DNA of 7,541 bases, from NCBI GenBank assembly GCA_003554345.1, contig PWGE01000170.1, positions 1 through 7,541 of the forward strand. Reading direction: 5' to 3'. Each line of letters starts with the position of its first letter. The stretch's first letter is position 1. This stretch comes from T1SED10-198M sp003554345 [NCBI: Candidatus Sumerlaeota bacterium]. Lineage in GTDB: Bacteria; Sumerlaeota; T1SED10-198M. A program made the position numbers and the translations under genes. Below, in pieces: positions 4,249 to 7,541 of the stretch. Under the pieces are notes generated by a model. It was not told the DNA's origin and did no database searches. It saw only the letters and a list, made by a program, of their open reading frames with translations.

Positions 4249-6942
4249 TTACAGGTGCGGACGATTCTTCTTGAGAGTTTTAACAGCAGCCTGTGCTGCA
4301 GCCAGTCGGGCAATCGGTACACGGAAAGGTGAACAACTGACATAGTTCATGTCAATCTTGTGACAGAATTCGACGGATTTAGGATCACCACCGTGTTCAC
4401 CGCAGATACCCACTTTGAGGTCTTCACTGGTGCTGCGACCACGTCGGAGTCCTATTTCGACCATCTCTCCTACACCTTCTATATCTATGCTCTGAAAAGG
4501 ATCTTCTGGGTAGAAGCCTCTTTCAACATACTGAGGGAGGAATCTTCCAGCATCATCACGGGAAAAGCCCATGGTCATCTGCGTCAGGTCGTTAGTTCCA
4601 AAGGAGAAGAATTCTGCAGATTGAGCCACCCTGTCGGCAGTAATTGCCGCACGAGGTACCTCGATCATAGTACCCACCATGTATTTAACGTTGACTCCAT
4701 ATTCCTTCATGATTTCTTCAGCTTCTTCTACAATGATCTTTTTCTGGTTATTGAATTCTTCCACGCCTCCAATGAGAGGTACCATGATTTCCGGAAGGAC
4801 GTCGATATCTTTTTGAGCCAGGGTACAGGCGGCTTGCATAATTGCCCGAGCCTGCATCCTGGTAATTTCCGGATAGGTAATACCGAGTCGGCAACCGCGA
4901 TGTCCCAGCATGGGATTCATTTCGGAAAGACCTTCTATCTTGCTCTTCAATTCTTTAAAATCCATGTCCAGAGATCTGGCAAGGTCTTCGATCTGCTTAT
5001 CTTCGTGGGGAACAAACTCATGGAGAGGCGGATCAAGCAGGCGGATTGTTACCGGATATCCTGCCATTGCCTCAAAGATACCTTCAAAGTCCTCCTGCTG
5101 CATGGGCAGAATCTTAGCCAGAGCTTTCTCTCTTTCTTCCTGGGTATCAGATACGATCATCTGACGAACTGCCAGGATACGCTCTTCTGCGAAGAACATG
5201 TGTTCCGTACGGCATAATCCGATACCTTCTGCTCCGAATTCCAGTGCTTTTTTGGCATCATCAGGTGTATCAGCATTGGTTCTGACGCCCATGTTACGGA
5301 ATTCGTCAGCCCATACCATGAGGTCGGCAAAAGTTCCGGAAAGTTCTGGTTCAATGGTGTCAGCTTTTCCCAGCAGAAGCTCACCGGTTGTACCGTCGAG
5401 AGAGATAAAATCTCCTTTTTTGACGACATGGTCGGTTCCTTTAATTTTGAACTGTTCATCCTTGTAGTTTATAGTCACATCTCCAGCACCGGCGATACAG
5501 CATTTACCCATTCCACGAGCCACAACTGCGGCGTGAGAAGTCATACCTCCGCGGGAGGTAAGGATACCTTTCGCAGAATGCATTCCTTCAATATCTTCGG
5601 GAGAGGTTTCAATTCGAGTGAGAATAACAGGTTCTCCCTTAGAAGCCATTTCTACAGCCTCTTCAGCAGTAAAGACCACTCGTCCTACAGCTGCTCCCGG
5701 TGAAGCCGGCAGACCTTTAGCCACCACTTCTTTTTTGAACTTGGGGTCAATCATAGGATGCAGTAACTGATCGACCTGCTTGGGATCGACTCTGAGAACC
5801 GCTGTTTTTTTATCTATCAGTTCCTCTTTTTCCATTTCCACGGCAATTCTGACAGCAGCTGCGGCAGTACGTTTTCCTGTTCGAGTCTGGAGAAGCCACA
5901 ATGTGCCTTCCTGGATGGTGAATTCGATGTCCTGCATCTCTTTGTAGTGCTGTTCGAGTTTTTCAAAATTATCGCACAGTTCTTTGAAGACCTCAGGCAT
6001 TTCTACCTGTAAGGTGCTCAAACCGGTCTGGGTTTTACTTTCGGTGTAGTCATTGAGAGGATGCGGTGTCCGGATACCGGCAACCACGTCTTCCCCCTGC
6101 GCATTGACAAGCCATTCGCCATAATATTTCTTTTCGCCTGTCGATGGATCGCGGGTAAAAGCAACACCGGTGGCGGACGATTCTCCCATGTTACCATAGA
6201 CCATTGCCTGAACGTTGACAGCTGTTCCCCAGCTATGAGGAATACCGTGTAAACGACGATAAACCATCGCCCTGTTATTCATCCAGGAACCAAAAACAGC
6301 GCCTATAGAACCTTTGAGCTGTTCCCAGGGATCAGTAGGAAAAGGTTCCCCGAATTTTTCCTTATAAATATCCTTGAACTTCTGTACCAGTTTCTTGAGG
6401 TCATTTTCGTCAAGATCCGTGTCCACTTCAACACCTTTTTCTTCTTTCATGCGTTCCAGTTCAGATTCCATAACCTCATTATCCAGACCGCATACCACAT
6501 TACTGTACATCTGGATGAAACGACGATAACTATCGTATCCAAAGCGGGGGTTATTGGTTTTCTTTATCAAACCCTGCACTGTTTCATCATTAAGTCCCAG
6601 ATTAAGGACGGTGTCCATCATTCCGGGCATAGAAACACGAGCACCTGAACGTACAGAAACGAGGAGAGGATTTTCAGCATCTCCAAAGCGGGCATCCATG
6701 ACTTTTTCAATCTTTTTGATGCCTGCTTTCATTTGCTCATCTAATTCCGGTGGATAAGTTTTTCCATGGTCATAGTAATAAGTACAAACTTCTGTCGTGA
6801 TGGTAAAACCAGCAGGAACCGGAACGCCGATGTTGGCCATTTCCGCCAGGTTAGAGCCCTTTCCTCCTAAGAGATTTTTAAGGGTCGTATCCCCGTCGGC
6901 TTCACCTCCACCAAACGAATACACGTATTTTTTCTCACTCAT
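4249..6942 (-). CDS. ppdK: Pyruvate, phosphate dikinase
   Basis: This cytoplasmic enzyme interconverts pyruvate + ATP + phosphate and phosphoenolpyruvate + AMP + pyrophosphate, working in glycolysis or gluconeogenesis depending on the organism. At 897 residues it has the usual full length. The N-terminal ATP-grasp nucleotide-binding part (about 1-350) shows GGKGSNLAEMANIGVPVPAG (26-45), SVRSGARVSMPGMMDTVLNL (96-115) and GVAFTRDPSTGE (259-270). The swivelling phosphohistidine domain carries GGMTSHAAVVARGMG (465-479) with catalytic His470. The C-terminal TIM barrel that binds pyruvate/PEP shows GIGLCRTEHMFF (573-584), MNPMLGHRGCRLG (675-687), GTNDLTQMTMGFSRDD (782-797) and YVSCSPFRVPIARLAAAQA (867-885) with catalytic Cys870. 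Thr468 is in the position phosphorylated by PPDK regulatory proteins in plants and some bacteria. AAAGGAGGT lies 4 bp before the ATG. The gene has its own promoter and terminator, so it is monocistronic. The motif set fits dikinase rather than PEP synthase. Confidence 0.98.
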   Translation of the reverse strand: MSEKKYVYSFGGGEADGDTTLKNLLGGKGSNLAEMANIGVPVPAGFTITTEVCTYYYDHGKTYPPELDEQMKAGIKKIEKVMDARFGDAENPLLVSVRSGARVSMPGMMDTVLNLGLNDETVQGLIKKTNNPRFGYDSYRRFIQMYSNVVCGLDNEVMESELERMKEEKGVEVDTDLDENDLKKLVQKFKDIYKEKFGEPFPTDPWEQLKGSIGAVFGSWMNNRAMVYRRLHGIPHSWGTAVNVQAMVYGNMGESSATGVAFTRDPSTGEKKYYGEWLVNAQGEDVVAGIRTPHPLNDYTESKTQTGLSTLQVEMPEVFKELCDNFEKLEQHYKEMQDIEFTIQEGTLWLLQTRTGKRTAAAAVRIAVEMEKEELIDKKTAVLRVDPKQVDQLLHPMIDPKFKKEVVAKGLPASPGAAVGRVVFTAEEAVEMASKGEPVILTRIETSPEDIEGMHSAKGILTSRGGMTSHAAVVARGMGKCCIAGAGDVTINYKDEQFKIKGTDHVVKKGDFISLDGTTGELLLGKADTIEPELSGTFADLMVWADEFRNMGVRTNADTPDDAKKALEFGAEGIGLCRTEHMFFAEERILAVRQMIVSDTQEEREKALAKILPMQQEDFEGIFEAMAGYPVTIRLLDPPLHEFVPHEDKQIEDLARSLDMDFKELKSKIEGLSEMNPMLGHRGCRLGITYPEITRMQARAIMQAACTLAQKDIDVLPEIMVPLIGGVEEFNNQKKIIVEEAEEIMKEYGVNVKYMVGTMIEVPRAAITADRVAQSAEFFSFGTNDLTQMTMGFSRDDAGRFLPQYVERGFYPEDPFQSIDIEGVGEMVEIGLRRGRSTSEDLKVGICGEHGGDPKSVEFCHKIDMNYVSCSPFRVPIARLAAAQAAVKTLKKNRPHL

Positions 6943-7009
6943 CAGAACCTCCTTTATGTTTTTTCTATTGGTTTATTGAAAGAGCAGTATGTATCATATG
7001 GAATCAATG

Positions 7010-7037
7010 ATTATAACACAGGAATTAAGAATATCAA
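7010..7037 (-). promoter_or_regulatory. Sigma70-type promoter of the dikinase gene
   Basis: Read on the - strand, TTGATA (7037-7032) is followed after 16 bp by a perfect TATAAT (7015-7010). Transcription would start near 7003, giving a leader of about 60 bases before the ATG at 6942, which holds the AAAGGAGGT ribosome binding site (6955-6947). No operator or riboswitch fold is evident in the leader. Confidence 0.8.
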
Positions 7038-7269
7038 ACACTGAGAAGGCGCCACTCCCCCGCTTTATCTGGTTATAAGGACGTTTTCTTGTTCCCTGCA
7101 TTTCCTTCGTTTTTTCCAGCCGGAAAATATCAGTCTGTGGATTGGCAAGAAAAACAGAGAAGAGGGGAAAAAGAGTAAGGGGTAGATAACAGATACGAAA
7201 TAATAGAAAGAAAACGCCCCGATTCAGAATGGGAGATTACAGAGAAGACAAACAGAATTACGAATGCAT

Positions 7270-7383
7270 CACGCAAAATTACGCAAAAAGATAGCGAATA
7301 AGAAATAATTTGTTGGGGGAAGTAAAAAGAAGACCAGAACCGGAATAAGAAATTTATCACGCAAAGCTCGCAAAGCCGCAAAG
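7270..7383 (+). repeat. CGCAAAG 9-bp repeats with CCGGAATAAGAA linker
   Basis: CACGCAAAA and TTACGCAAA (7270-7287) form one pair. CACGCAAAG, CTCGCAAAG and CCGCAAAG (7358-7383) form a second set, preceded by CCGGAATAAGAA (7340-7351). The second set is the reverse-complement counterpart of 3701-3740, with parts in the same order. Confidence 0.75.
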
Positions 7384-7477
7384 TCATACCACGGAGAAGA
7401 AATAGGGAATGAAGATAAAGACCGCAAAGGTTAAAAAAGAACGCAAAGCAGAGGAATGTTTTTTGAAAAAGAGAGAA

Positions 7478-7541
7478 CCCAGAAAAGAATACATCACGCG
7501 GAGTCGCAAAGAGGTAAATTCGACAGAGTGACCTTTCAGAA
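7478..7541 (+). repeat. Inverted copy of the composite element at the window end
   Basis: CCCAGAAAAGAATACATCAC, then CACGCGGAG and TCGCAAAG units, then CAGAGTGACCTTTCAGAA (7524-7541) follow the order of the reverse complement of window positions 1-70. The element is cut off by the window edge. Confidence 0.65.

Larger units (their letters stand above)
6943..7541. other. Dikinase upstream region and repeat-rich DNA, no gene
   Basis: Apart from the dikinase promoter and leader (6943-7037) I see no gene on either strand. From about 7040 onward the DNA is again built from repeat modules found elsewhere in the window: a GGCGCCA motif just upstream of the -35 box (7048-7054), then CGCAAAG units at 7270-7287, 7358-7383 and 7495-7511. 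The part 7140-7260 is purine-rich and holds nothing I can name. The next gene upstream lies outside the window. Confidence 0.75.

Noticed and set aside
4360-5217. 285-residue open frame on the + strand inside the dikinase gene
   Set aside because: It is antisense to a strongly conserved dikinase sequence, has no recognisable domain, and such long antisense frames are common opposite well-biased coding sequence.
7130-7387. 85-residue - strand frame near the window end
   Set aside because: It spans the CGCAAAG repeats, has no ribosome binding site, and its hydrophobic look comes from purine-rich DNA read on the opposite strand.

Overview
The window holds three well-supported genes set in unusually repeat-rich noncoding DNA: a + strand gene for a probable peptidyl-prolyl isomerase-like lipoprotein (188-1861), a + strand gene for a four-helix-bundle protein of unknown function (2082-2657), and a - strand gene for pyruvate, phosphate dikinase (4249-6942). 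One further small + strand reading frame (3970-4185) is doubtful. No tRNA, rRNA, transposase, CRISPR array or phage gene was recognised.

The organism is a bacterium, probably diderm, because a parvulin-like protein with an export signal fits a periplasmic or outer-membrane folding role. DNA composition is moderate in GC. The coding style and the combination of genes would suit an uncultured or anaerobic lineage such as the FCB group, but nothing here fixes the phylum and I do not assign one.

Layout. 1-187: intergenic repeats leading to the lipoprotein gene. 1862-2081: a possible weak terminator, then an 11-unit array of 9-bp repeats and a second 3-unit array just before the ribosome binding site of the four-helix gene. 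2658-3969: about 1.3 kb without a credible gene, filled with short degenerate repeats of several families, nearly all with a 9-bp period, joined by recurring linker motifs. 4192-4229: a strong bidirectional terminator between the doubtful small frame and the dikinase gene. 6943-7541: a clear sigma70-type promoter for the dikinase, followed by more of the same repeat families to the window end.

The three genes do not form an operon or an obvious pathway. The dikinase is a monocistronic central-carbon gene with its own promoter and terminator. The lipoprotein belongs to envelope protein folding. The most unusual aspect is the noncoding mosaic: at least six unrelated microrepeat families share a period of about 9 bp, and one of them (GGACTNATA type) lies on both sides of the four-helix-bundle gene. 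This association between a small helical protein and repeat arrays is the best candidate here for an undescribed system, but its function is inference only.
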